The notes beneath the pieces are model-generated. The model did not search any database, had not been told where the DNA came from, and saw only the letters and a program-made list of their open reading frames with translations. A stretch of DNA of 64,000 nt, from contig NC_047091.1 of NCBI RefSeq assembly GCF_902459505.1, positions 152,921,455 through 152,985,454 on the forward strand. Reading direction: 5' to 3'. Numbering within the stretch: the first letter of the stretch is position 1; the number at the start of each line of letters is the position of its first letter. The position numbers were made by a program, and so were the translations under genes. Below, one piece after another: positions 26,820 through 40,200 of this stretch. Origin of the DNA: Geotrypetes seraphini (lineage: Eukaryota; Chordata; Amphibia; Gymnophiona; Dermophiidae).

Positions 26820-27640
26820 TAAGAGAATTTTTTTTCACCTGAATCAATATTTTTTTCAACAACAGACAAACATTAGAATATGGTCATTAATTAAAAAAAA
26901 AAAAAGAAAGAAAATTTGGCATTTTACTGCTGTGGTAAAAATGGCATTTGGAAAAGCTGCATAAGAGTGAGCTAAGGCCACTTTCTGAGGTCAGTAGGTG
27001 ATAGTGGAATACCATCATGCAATTTATTATTATCAGATGGCTTTTTGTGTTTCTTATTTGCTGTGAGATAATTTTACAGAGAAGTACTTTAATGCTTTTG
27101 AATCATCAACTACTCAGTCTTACTGTACCCCAAACCATGCAAAAATTAATTCTCATCATGTATAGAACAGATCTTCTAGAGATCTACTAGTCTCTCTTGA
27201 ACCTAATAAAGTTTTAATGTCCACTACCTCTTATGGTGACAATTATTGCTTCATGGTCCAATGTATAAAAAAAGAAACATTTTTCAGTGTTGCTGTGACA
27301 AAAAAAGCCAACATCTAATTTCCTTTAAATTTTTTTCAAATAATAATAACTTTATTCTTCTGTACCGCCAATACCCAAAAAGTTATAGGTCTAGATAGCA
27401 AGAAACCATTTAACTACTTTTGATCGACTTCCTCTATTAATAACAGATAATGATTTTTGCATGGTTCCTTGAATGCCAATTCTCTGGGTCTCTTCCTGTC
27501 TTACATTACAACATGATTACAGGCATTTCCTAAAAAAAAATCATATGACCAATGGATCTTAGATGCTTTCAGATTAAAGAAGATTGCAGTCTCTTAAGTG
27601 TCATGTAATAAGTAAAGTGAAAACACATTAAATGCTCATA
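26820..27640. other. Upstream flank of RILPL1, no gene
   Basis: AT-rich sequence. A short LINE tail in antisense (TTCTGTACCGCCAATACCC, about 27343-27400) is the only item I can name. Confidence 0.4.
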
Positions 27641-27659
27641 AAAAATCGGTAGATGGAAA

Positions 27660-27972
27660 CTTTCCCGCTTCTAGCAAGATGAAAATCCTCGCTTTCCAAG
27701 CTGCGCTCCCAGGGATGGCCTCCCTCTGCTTCCCACTTGGAAGGCAGCAGACATGCGCAGTAGCGCCCAGCACCAGCCCTGTGACAGGCTCCCGGTGCAG
27801 GCAGGGAATGCGGAGTGTTCTTTCAGCAAAATGTCCGGGCGCGGCAGACCAAAGCAAAGACTTTAACGGGGATCGCTGCTCGGCCTGGCCACCCGGAGGG
27901 GTTTCTTGAAGGGATCTTTCATTAGCGTCACCTTTTGTTTATGAGGGCGTTTTTTAAAGGGAGTGCAAAGCC
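27660..27972 (+). promoter_or_regulatory. RILPL1: RILPL1 promoter / 5' UTR region
   Basis: G+C and CpG content rise sharply from about 27660 and stay high through exon 1. No TATA box is obvious in the proximal 300 bp. The region contains GC boxes and TGCGCAG-like motifs. The transcription start cannot be fixed from sequence alone. Everything between 17440 and 27660 separates this from the divergent TMED2 promoter, so the two do not share a compact bidirectional promoter. Confidence 0.5.
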
Positions 27973-28260
27973 ATGGAAGGCGGCGTGTCAGCCCTGGAGA
28001 AGAATGTGGCTGAGCTGACTGTTATGGACGTGTATGACATTGCCTCGGTGGTGGGGCAGGAGTTCGAGCGCGTGATAGACGTGTACGGCTGCGAGGCCAT
28101 CGCCCGCCTGATGCCCAAAGTGGTCCGGGTGCTAGAGATCCTGGAGGTTCTGGTCAGCCGGAACCACATCAATCCCGAAACGGAGGAGCTCAGGCTGGAG
28201 CTGGATCGGCTAAGGGTGGAGAGGGCGGACAGGATTGAGAAGGAAAGGAAGCACCAGAAG
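27973..28260 (+). CDS. RILPL1: RILPL1 coding exon 1 (RH1 domain)
   Basis: Ninety-six codons from ATG in good context (AAAGCCATGG) to a phase-0 donor CAGAAG|GTACTG. It encodes SALEKNVAELTVMDVYDIAS, EFERVIDVYGCEAIARLMPK and VVRVLEILEVLVSRNHI, the RH1 four-helix module that dimerises and in relatives binds motor proteins, followed by a strongly charged helix ending ERKHQK. The N terminus is shorter than the human one by about ten residues (MEGGVSALEK). No upstream in-frame ATG improves this. Confidence 0.96.
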
Positions 28261-31200
28261 GTACTGGAGAGGAGGATCGCCACTTCTTTTTGTCTTTTTT
28301 TTTTTTTTGCAAAACTTAATGTTATTATTGATGATCGCCCCTTCCACTATAGATGTTCACGCATGTAGCGCCCATTCCAAGTTAAAAAAATAAAATAAAA
28401 AAAGTCTTAAGAAGCTGAGACAACCGTGCAAGAAAAAGATCAGACACTTACTTAAAACTCTGATTTAGTTTCTAGCCTTGAGCATGTTCAGAGAATAAGT
28501 TGCCTTTACGATTTCAGCAGCAACAAAACGTGCCATTGATGTGTGATGACTGTGCAACAGGCCTCAAAAGGGCTGTTATTTCTGCAGCTGGCTTTTCTGA
28601 ATTATTCAATACTAGTTTTTGGAGATCTAAGGATAGGATGGGGAGGGAGGAAGACTTTCTGGTGTATCAGCAATAAATTAACTACAAAGGAGCAGACATT
28701 ACATAGTGGAAAGGGGAAGGAGGGGAGAGTCATTCAGCAGATAATAGCCCTGCATCAGAAGAAATGACTGGGTAGCAAAATGCTATGTTTAGAGAGGGTG
28801 GATCCTTTCCTCACTTACTGCGTTTATAGACCCAGAGCCTGGTCTGGAAACTAAAAATAGTGAAAATAATTTGGAATAGGAGAAAAGTTTACTGGGATCG
28901 TGATAGCTATTGTACTGTTTTTATTTATTCATTTTCAATAATACAATTCAAGATATACTTGTACAGAAAGCTTTTAAGTCAAGAAATCCAATAATGATAA
29001 AATAACTTCAAAGGTATTAAATTAACTTAGATCAGCTCAAGTCCACAAAGGATCCAAAATGTACCTTGTGGATCCTTGATAGATATTGTACTTTGTTGTT
29101 TTTGGGTTGTTGTTTTTTTCTTTACTACTTTTCAGTTGGGAAACTTTTTGATGTTCCTGTCCCCAAGGCAGGATGCCAGAATGAAGGTTCAGAACACTCG
29201 GGTTAATTTTTCGTCAGAAAGGATGTAGAATATTTAATTTCTGCAGATAATTAATGTTCACCAACCTGCTGCTCACATGAAGATGCATTTAAAAACACAT
29301 TTTAAAACTCGCTTAAAAAGCCTGACAAATGGAAGGTATAGCAAAATGCTTTATCTAGATTCTAAAAGCTAAAAATAATGTATCCTCAGGCAGCCAATTA
29401 GCTAGACTTTAATTATGCTACAGTGCTTCTTGATATTTGTTCTGGGGTAGGGTGGAGTTTATTTTACAAGCAATTTTTGAAAAATATGAGGGAGGAAAGA
29501 GGAGAGATTGAAAGATTTCAGTTAGAGACAAGTAACATCTTGAAAAGTGTACAGTATTTAATGGTAGTGTATTACATTTGTTCTAGTACATGTCTTAAAT
29601 ACGAAGACATTAAGAGGATACTTTTATAAAGCATTTCCTGTGTGTATAACACATATATAAAATATCACATAGCAAAATTATTGGGGCACTAAATTTGATG
29701 GAATTACCCTTCCCTGGACACAGTAAAATATTTTATATCGTTCTCCTTAGTTGCATTTTGTTTGTTATAAAAATTAAATAAAATGTTTGAACTGAGAGAA
29801 TTTTGTCAATACTGGAGGTGCTCAAGCACCCACAGAGCTGACATCTGTGGCACAGGGAAATATACATGTAGACAGGAGGCACATGGAAAGTGTGTGCTTA
29901 CTTTAAAGCAGTGGTTCTCAACCCTGTCCTGGGGATCCCCTAATGAATCCCTAATGAATATGCCTGAGAGAGATTTGCATACCTGTCACTTCCATTATAT
30001 GCAAATCTCTCTCATGCATATTCATTAGGGATATCTTGAAAACCCGACTGGCTGGGGGGGTCCCCAGGACAGGGTTGAGAACCACTGCTTTAAGGCCATC
30101 TGTGCGAAGGAACACCCAGGGTAATTCTAAAGCTGCAAAGTTACCTATTCCTGGAGGGCGACATTATAGCCTGTCCTGGTGAAAACAGTTTAGCTTAGCA
30201 GGGTTTAAAAAAAGGTTTGGATATTCTCCTGAAAGAAAATTCCATAAGCCATTATTACTGTATTAAGATGGACTTGGGAAAATCCACTGCTTATCTCTAG
30301 GATAAGCAGCATAAAATCTGTTTCTCTTTTGGGATCTTGCCACTGTTGGATATTTGGTCTGTCCCAGTATGGCAACTTTTATGTTCTTATGGTTTTAAAC
30401 TCACATCCCAAAGCAATGTAGTATTTGAAGTTCATGATTCTATCCGCTGAAAATAGTACTGCAGGTCCCATAATGCACCATGATGAGGTTGGCAGAAATC
30501 CTGTTGGCTAAAAAGTCTCTCTCCTGTAATGGATATCTTGGTAACTCTGAGGAAGTAGTTTGATAAGAGCTATGATGTATATTCTTATTTATAAAATACA
30601 AGGGTACCCACATAAAGCACACACACATTTCTACCATCATCGGAGTAGGTATATCTCTGTGTGTGTGAATTTGCATCCTGTTGGGTCTGGTTCTGAGAGC
30701 CTGTTTTTATAAAGGCACAAAGGTTCCTCTGTTGCCTTTGAAAAATAGTCTTAGATGAGGCACCATTTTGGATTTTTCATAGGTGCCCTGTTATGCAATA
30801 ATAGGGTTATCATATGGCTCCAGAAAAAGGAGAACGGATTGAGACATTTGTTTATTTAATTTGTTTTCTATCCCATTGTCTCCAAAGAGCTCAGAATGGG
30901 TTACAGGTTAACATACATAATTTCAGTACAAGTTTAAGATACAAGTTTTTATCCTAACTTGACACATACTAGGGGGTCTAATATTAATATACCGTTTACC
31001 GATTATAGTTTGCTATAGTTCTTCTTACTAATGATGCCCGATTAAGGAAAAAAAATTCAATTCGATTCAGCCTATTGAATTGATTTTTTGATTCTATTCT
31101 ATTCAATTTTTCTGCCCAATTGGGTGTTTTTTTTCAAACATCCTGGTGGGTTTATTTTATAGCCTCTTCACCCCCTTTGCCCTCTCCTACCCACACTGGT

Positions 31201-34200
31201 GCTGTGGTGTAAACAAACAAAAAAGACTTTTCCTTTCTGTTAAATCCTAGCTCACGTTCATGGTCTTACACCAGCTCTGGCAGGATATACATTTCAAATC
31301 TGACATATTGTAATCATATGGGAACTGTGAACCAGGCACCAGCAACAGGAAGAGCAGGTTAGAGAAGCACTAGGCTCACTGCACTGCCAGCTGACTGTAC
31401 TGCTGTCAAACTGGGATTATTGGACCATTTGGGAGGCAGGCAGGGTGGGGGGGGGGGGCAGAATTGATACCTATGTGTGAATGTGTGTGTTGCGGGGTGG
31501 CAGCACAAATGTAAACATTGGCCCCTGTTCATTGAAGACCTTTGGTATAGCACTGATGTATCTTTTCTACACTTAACACATTATACACATGGGTCAGTAC
31601 TGATTGCATGCATACACACACATGCATGTACCATACAGGAACACACAAATCTGTAGTGTGCATGTACTGTACATACCAGACAACAGTGCTGACAATACAA
31701 ACATGACTGCTGTGCACATAGCAGCATACCCCAAACTATATACCCATGAGAGTGACTGTATGCAGTCTGTATGCATATAGATTGTACACAGACTGCACAT
31801 ACATACACACAGTGCTGATTCTATACACATAGGACTGCACTGTGCACATACCGTACCCATAGGCACATTCTGGATGTAACCCCCCCACCCCCTTACCTGC
31901 TAGCCAGGCTCTGGCGGCAGTGCTGCCTGAAGGGCATAAGATAGCTTATGACGTCAAGCAGCAGCTTCTGACAGACGGGGTCAAAGCGCATGAAGTCGAC
32001 TGACTGGACACACTCCACGAGCTCAGGCACTGGCATGAGGGCGAAGCAGAGGCGCTTCATAAGCTGCAATAGAGTAGATATGCCGGATGGTGTGATTAAC
32101 ATGAAGAAAGACCTGGCGAAGCTTGAAGAATGGTCTGAAATTTGGCAGCTAAAATTTAATGCTAAGAAATGCAAGGTCATGCATTTGGGCTGCAAAAACC
32201 TAAGGGAATGGTACAGATTAGGGAGTGAAGAGCTTATGTGCACGACAGAAGAGCGGGGCTTGGATGTGATTGTATGTGATGCTTCCTTTCAACATAAGAG
32301 AAGAAAAATTACTTAACAAGTCCAAAGGCCTACTAAAAAGTTGGCTGTTTAAGGACGCCTTTAACTGACCCAGTTAAAATCACATGACCTCACTCTGGAA
32401 TATATCTGGACAAGGAACACTGTTAAGTAGAAATTAAGTGGGTAACGTTCCCTAACCTTTTGTCTCTTTACCTATCCTTTTTCATTTATTTTGGAATTGT
32501 ATTTACTCCAATTTTTTTTTTTAAACCCCCCCCCCCCTTAACTGCATCTTTATGTTATAATTGTTTTTAGTGTCCCGTTTGTTGGAGTTTTTATTTTTAT
32601 TTTTTAATCTTTGTAAATTGCATTGGATTTGGATATTGCGATCATATCAAATATTTTAAATAAACTTGAAACTTAAGGTGGCTAAACAGATTGAAAAGGT
32701 GACGGCGAAAGCTAGAAGGATGCTAGGTTGCATTGGGAGAGGTATGGCTAGTAGAAAAAATAAGGTATTGATGCCCCTGTATAAGACTTTGGTGAGACCT
32801 CATTTGGAATATTGTGTACAATTCTGGAGGCCGCACCTTCAAAAAGATTTAAAAAGGATGGAGTTGGTCCAGAGGAATGCTGCTAAAATAGGACAGGTTT
32901 AGAACCAATGCTAGGAAGTACTTCTTCATTCAGAGGGTGGTGGATACCTGGAATGCGCTTCCGGAGGGTGTGATAGGACAGAGTACTTTACAAGGTTTCA
33001 AAGAGAAATTGGATAAATTCTTGAAAAAAAAAGTTATTGAAGGATATAGATAGGGAAGATATAGGATAAAGAAAGGGTACAGTTAGAAGGATATAGATAA
33101 GGAAGGATAAAAGGGATTAAAGGATATAAAGGATCACTTACAGGTCATGGACTTGATGGGCCGCCGCGGGAGTGGACTGCTGGGCGCGATGGACCTCTGG
33201 TCTGACCCAGCGGAGGCAAATTCTTATGTTCTTATAAGGCAAATGGGGACAGACTTAAAGATCTCAATCTGTATACTTTGGAGGAAAGGCGGGAGAGGGG
33301 AGATATGATAGAGACGTTTAAATACCTACATAATGTAAATGCGCATGAGTCGAGTCTCTTTCATTTAAAAGGAAACTCTGCAATGAGAGGGCATAGGATG
33401 AAGTTAAGAGGTAATAGGCTCTGGAGTAATCTAAGGAAATACTTTTTTACAGAAAGGGTGGTAGATGTGTGGAACAGTCTCCCAGAAGAGGTGGTGCAGC
33501 AGCAGAGACTGTGTCTGAATTCAGAAGGGCCTGGGACAGGCACGTGGGATCTCTCGGAGAGAGAAAGAGATAATGGTTACTGCGGATAGGCAGACTAGAT
33601 GGTCTCTTTATCTCAAGAATGATATAGTGGCGCTAGAAAAGGTTCAAAGAAGAGCGACCAAGATGATAAAGAGGGTGGAGCTCCTCTCGTATGAGAAAAG
33701 ACTAAAAAGGTTAGGGCTCTTCAGCTTGGAAAAGAGATGGCTGAGGGGAGATATAATCAAATTCTACAAAATCCTGAGTGGAACAGAATGGGTACAAGTG
33801 GATCGATTTTTCACTCTGTCAGAAATTACAAAGACTAGGGGACACTTGACATTACAGGGAAATACTTTTAAACCAATAAGAGGAAATATTTTTTTCACTC
33901 AGAGAATAGTTAAGCTCTGGAACGCCTTGCCAGAGGTTGTGGTGAGAGCGGATAGCGAAGCTGGTTTTAAGAAAGGTTTGGACAAGTTCCTGGAGGAAAA
34001 GTCCATAGTCTGTTATTGAGAAAGACATGGGGGAAGCCACTGCATGCCCTGGATTGGTAACATGAAATATTGCTACTCCTTGGGTTTTGGCCAGGTACTA
34101 GTGACCTGGATTGGCCACTGTGAGAACGTGCTACTGGACTTGATGGACCATTGGTCTGACCCAGTAAGGCTATTCTTATGTTCTTACTTGTAATTGTCAT

Positions 34201-37200
34201 TTCATCTCTCTTCTAACAAGGAATGTCTGTCTTCCTATCCTTTACAGTTGCCCAGTGTTTGTCATCTTTTTCACACTAATCCAAAATACACAACCTCTCT
34301 TGCCCTGTTATCCATTATCAATACAGACCTTAGAAAGTGGGGGAAAAAAGAGAAACAAACAAAAAATCAATGTAAGCTCTTGTTTCTCCAGGAATTAGCA
34401 ATTGTAGAGGATGTTTGGCGAGAAGAAGCCCAGGACCTTCTCACGCAGATTGCTCAACTCCAAGAAGAGAACAAACAACTTATGAACAATCTTTCATCAA
34501 AGGATGTGAATTTTACTGAAGAGGAATTTCAGAAACATGAAGGTAAGCCACTAGAAATTTACCCTCCCCCCTTTTACAAAACCGCAGTAGCGGTTTTTAG
34601 TGCATGCCGGCGCGCCGAATGTTCTGTGCTGCTCCCGATGCTCATAGGAACTCTATGAATGTCGGGAGCAGTGCAGAGCATTCAGCACGCTGGCCTGCTC
34701 TAAAAACCGCTAGTGCGGTTTTGTAAAAGGGGGGTGGGGTTAGTGTTGGGACCATTTGCACCCCATGTTCAATATTCAGTTCCATTTTCCTCAGAATACA
34801 TTTTAAATCTGTTTAATTGACTTTGTATCTCAATATGACTCACTGGTACATTTTTGTTTATTAAAATTTGCTATGACCATCTTTTTTGCAAATGCAAATC
34901 AAGGCCGTTTAAAAAAAATCCCAAAACAAACTACGCAAAGTTAAAAAAGGAGCATCATAATAAAATAGGACAGAAATCAAACATACAAGATTATCCTTTC
35001 AATAAAATAGATTCAGACCACTGGGATAATCTAAAACCTACAGGTTTTCCATTGCAGAGTAGCCCAGAGAAGCAGTCACTAGTCTCCAGTAATGGTCATA
35101 ATAGGATCTCCGTTTACAGGACATTGGAAAGAAGGCATTTTTGATGTTGTATCTGCTAAGACGCCCCTATGTCAGCTTGGGGTGCCCTTTTAGCACCAGA
35201 ATTACTCACTAAGAGGAAAAGTGACTTTTGCTGGGGGTCCTCCTGTCTTCTGCTCATTATAAAGAGTCTGTGGATGTGGTGGAATTCTTTGGCCTTAAAG
35301 GGTCTTGCTTATCCCTGTTAGCATTAAGAATACTTGAGTTTCCCAGGGGCTGAGATCATTGCAGAAATGGGTTTTTATAGTTGTTGTTTGTGTCTGAGAT
35401 TCGTCTGTCTAAGGACACGAAGATCAGTCTTCAGGTATTTGAGGCCTTTTCTTTGGAGCATTGCAAAAATTGAAATATGACATCAGCCATCCTGTCAAAG
35501 GGTATTATAGTTGTGGGGGAGGGCAGGCTCCTGAGGCCACCCATCCCCCCAAAGCTACCTTTGAAAACTTTTGGAATATTCCAGACTTCAAAGATTCATA
35601 GAAATCTAGTACAGCATCCAGTTTTTCTGTTATAAATCATACTTAAGAGCAGGGGTAGGCAACCTTTATACACAGAGGGCCAAATGACTGTTAGTACTAT
35701 CCCTGGCAGGCCATAACATGCTGTAAGGTCAGAACCAAAAATGCAGAGAGTAAATAAAAGTATAACTAAAAATGATGGAAACAAACTGCTAAAGTGGCTA
35801 TTCTGAAAATACAGTTCTCCCTCCATATTCGTTGGTTTATTTGCGAGTACGCACTGCGGTTTAGAATGCCGCTCCAAACAAAGTAGCCTCACTCATGTAG
35901 TTTCATCTCACCAGGGACAAAGCCACTCCACCCCCTGAGTGACATCATTCTGGGGTGCTGAGAGAAAAGTCCAGCACTGGAGACTGTGAGTTTTGCTGCA
36001 GCTACTCGGGGGGGGGGGGGGGGGGGGTAAAGGGAATGCCCCAGGTCAACTTGTTGAGAATTCTCTGAGGAACAATTTAACATGGTTGAGCCTAGGTCAG
36101 AGCTGACTCCGCCCCCTGAGAAAAGGAGAAATGTGTGACTGTGAGTTTTCTGCAAGAGCTTGTTTATTTTAAATCAACCTATACTCACGAATACGGAGGG
36201 AATGTACATTATTCATGAATTTACTGTATTTGCGAAAGCTGTACCCCAAATCCTATGACTATGAAAGGAAAAAGTTATTTGATTTTTTTTGTATTCATGA
36301 GGGGGCTGCACCCCCTACCTAACCCTAGCAAATATGAAGGGAAACTTGTATTTGCAAAATACAGTATTTAAAATCACTTAATTTTCTTGTTTCTCCTCTA
36401 GCAGAATATATCTATGGCTTCTATGCTTTGTTGTTGGGGTTCTTTGAAGCTGCAAAAAAAATGTGGCATTTATCAACGTTTCAGAAACAAAACAGATGCA
36501 TAAGTGTATCACAAACACTAATACAGGGTCACTACAACAAGTGCCCCTCAGAAACAGAGCAACCAATAACATGAAAAATGAGGAGGAAAAAGCCTCAGAT
36601 CCTAACCTCCACCCTGTAGAGACAGGTAATAGGTATAGCAGGGTGAAACATCTCATAGGCATTAAAAAAAAACCTCCTTGTATACAAAGTTGTGCAATAC
36701 AAGTAGAAATATGTTTAGTTATTATATTATTTTTCTGCTTTTTCTTTTATATTTGTTTCTATTTATCAATGTTTTCACACCATAGGTACCACTGCTAGGT
36801 TCCTTTTCTGGTGGAATCAAATAGGCCAAACAAATCAGCGGACTTTTGGTAACAATTGTCTCCCCACTAGAGTATAAATATTGTGGTAAGGAGCTCTCAG
36901 ATGCCTGCGCTGACCAATAAGAAAATTGATACAGCTTTTGGCAGGTTTAGCAGTTTCTTTCATCGAGCTTCCTTTAACCACCTACTCTAGTAAATCTTTT
37001 TTTATAAACCATTAATTTAAAGCTTAATATTTCGTGCGGCACTTATCTTATGGCCGGTACATGAACAGCTGGCCCGATATTTATACTCTAGTGGGGAGGC
37101 AATTGTTACCAAAAGTCCGCTGATTGGTTGGTTTACCTTTGGGACTTTTTCCATTGCTTGAAGAGTAGGGAATCAAATAGAAACATTTGTTTCACTTTGG

Positions 37201-40200
37201 AGTCATCAGTACAGAAAAAGCACAAAACTGAGTGGAGCGTTCAGGACAAGCCAGGGGAAGGGACAGCGAGTTTTTTTTTTCTTTTGTTTTATTTTGCATC
37301 AGGAATGATTTATTGAAGTTCGCTGGTAAAAACCTAAAATCAGAACGTTAACTATAACACGTTCACCTTCTCCCTCCCTGCAACTAATAACAGCAGCCTG
37401 ACGTGATCACTCTAAATCCCTTTTTGTTTAGTATACCACAGTGTTCGTAGCTGCATGAATTTACATATCTATCGCCATCCTCAGAGCTTTATGAGCAAAG
37501 AGTCCAAGTCTGCTACCTACTGAAAATGTTTCCAGGGTCATCAGATCAGAAGGGGACATGCCCCATAGCTCTACTAATCTCTAGTTTTCAAGGATACACC
37601 TTCCAGTGGAGAATGACATGGAGACAAAAAAAAACTATATGACAACCTAAGAGCCACCAAAGCAGCTAAACTGGACAGACAAATCACCATTCTGTTGTCA
37701 TCGACCACAGGCTACAAAACTTTCAAGAAAGAAACTAAAACCCTACTCTTCAAAAAATACATAAAACCTATTTAACACGACCAGTTCCTACCCAAACCCC
37801 ACCTGCCCACTCTATACCCATAATATACTCTAATAAGCTTCTAATTACCCAACAAATTCTAATATGCTTCTAATTAACCTCATTTATCACCTTAAGATCT
37901 CGACAACTCTTTGGTAATTTCTTATGTAACTCTTATGACATCTCTTATGCTATGTCACAATTCTTGTAACCTCTTGAAAAACCTTTATTTAATCCGCCTT
38001 GAACCGCAAGGTATTGGCGGAATAGAAATCACTAATGTAATGTAATTTGTCCCCTTGGGATCTATCTCCATCCCTGTCCTGTCCCTGCAAGCTCTGTCCT
38101 CAGATGCACAAGCCTCGAACACTTTAAAATCATAAGTGTTCAAGGCTTGTGAAATTAGGACAGAGCTTACAGGGACGGGAATGGAGATAGATCCCACAGG
38201 GACAAATTTGTCCCCATGTCATTCTCTACTTCCTAGCCAAAGTAAATGTCTTCCTAATAAATATTTTTATTTTTTTACATTTGTTACCAGAGGGAAGCGC
38301 AGACCGATCATTAAAGAGCGCCGTCACAGTTTCAGGTGTAGTTGAATGCCTGCAATGGAGCTGAGATGTCTTAAATTGATCCCCAGCATTGCTTGACTGA
38401 CTTGCCAAATGAAATGCTTGCTCTAGTGTGCCTGTGGCCTGAGGGAATCGTTGTTGCCTCTTGTTTGGGAGGTTGTAGGTTCGCATCTCGCCTTTGGTGA
38501 AAGTAGGCAAGATATCCATGAGATCTATGTGCATACACTGCTTTCAATAATGAATTGTACGATAGCGTATCTCAATAATGATGAGAAAGTATAGACTCTA
38601 ATGCTTCCAGATTAGTCCAGTATTGGCTACCTCCTAACTCTCATCACAATATTACTAGTCACCCAGACCCTCAGAAATGCCACCGAGATATTCAAATATG
38701 TTTCATAGTAACTGGCTTTATGCATTTAATCCTCACCGGGTCTCTTATAACAGCTTATGCTGTTTTCTTAGATTGTGGTTAAGTCTTTCAAAACAATAAA
38801 TAATGCATAATAAATATATTTTGTGCTTAATGTTTTTTTTATAAATAATACTTAGCTTAAAGTGGTCAAATCCATAGGGATATCAAAGCCGACATGTTTC
38901 ACCCTGAGGGTTTCTTCAGGGTTGCTATCCCTACAATGAAGGAAAACCTTGTAATTAATAAGATTTATAAAATTTATCGTTTCTAATCGACCTATTCAAC
39001 ATAACCTTATCATGCCAATGTAGATCAAAGAACTCTCACATATGATTCTCACCTATGTGAAGCTTATCTTCCACGTCGCGACCACCAAGTTCCTGTTATC
39101 AAGATGGCCGTGGCGTATATCTCGCTCTTCTAAATACCTCCCGGTCAGCTGTGCATGACATCACTAAGACGATACCATCAGACGTCCGGGGGGAATATTT
39201 TTCAAAGACTGTATTACTAGAGCACTCCCCTATATACCGTTCTTACTTCCTTATTCAAAACAGAAGATCGGAGACCCCTCCATAAAGCCAGATACTATGA
39301 AACATATTTGAGTATCTCAGTGGCATTTCTGAGGGTCTGGGTGTCTAGTAATAGCATTAGAGTCTACACTGCTTTCTATACATATTCATTGGGGAAATTC
39401 TGAAAACCCAACTGGATTCTGGCCCTCGAGGACCGGAGTTGCCCACCCCTGGCTTAAGTGGTTTACATGCAGGTACTCAAGCATTTTTCTCTGTCTGTCC
39501 CGGTGGGCTCACACTCTGTCTAATGTACCTGAGGGGATTAAATGACTTACCCAGGGTCACAGGGAGCAGTGTGGGATTTGAACCCACAACCTCAGGGTGC
39601 TGAGGCTGTAGCTCTAACCACTGCGCCACACACTCCCACACATGTTTAACACTAGCCCTTGGTAGCAAAGGACAGTAGGGCAAATTAGGAGATGGGATGT
39701 CTGCTGAGGTTTAATATTAAGACCAATGCATCACTTGAATTACAAGAGGAAGGTGAAAGTCAGGCTTGAAGGCCGATGCCAACTAGCCGGACTTGTAAGA
39801 AGAGAGCACTAAGGACTTGATGATTTTCCACCGATGTCGGAGGTGTCAGGTGATGGGATTCACATTTGAGACTTTTTCTTTATCTTGTCCTAGGTATGTC
39901 GGAGCGAGAGAGACAAGTCATGAAGAAGCTGAAAGAAGTGGTGGACAAACAAAGGGATGAGATCCGAGCAAAAGACCGAGAACTGGGTCTTAAAAACGAA
40001 GACATAGAGGCAGTAAGTGATCTTTTTTCCCCTTCCCTGCTCACATCAGTTAGTTTGGAATGGGGCACAGTTTTCAGAAAGCAATCCAAAAACTCTATTA
40101 AAAAACTACCAAAAATATAATCCAATAAGACAAAAGGAATTGGTGGTGCCCTGTATACATCCCTCAAAGAAAATTCACTGGCTGTTAAGAAAACAGTTTT

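Noticed and set aside
31560-31866. Cys/His/Val-rich minus-strand frames
   Set aside because: A low-complexity TG/CA tract produces them.
39574-39631. A functional tRNA gene
   Set aside because: A and B boxes are good, but the sequence continues into a SINE body and the acceptor stem does not close.
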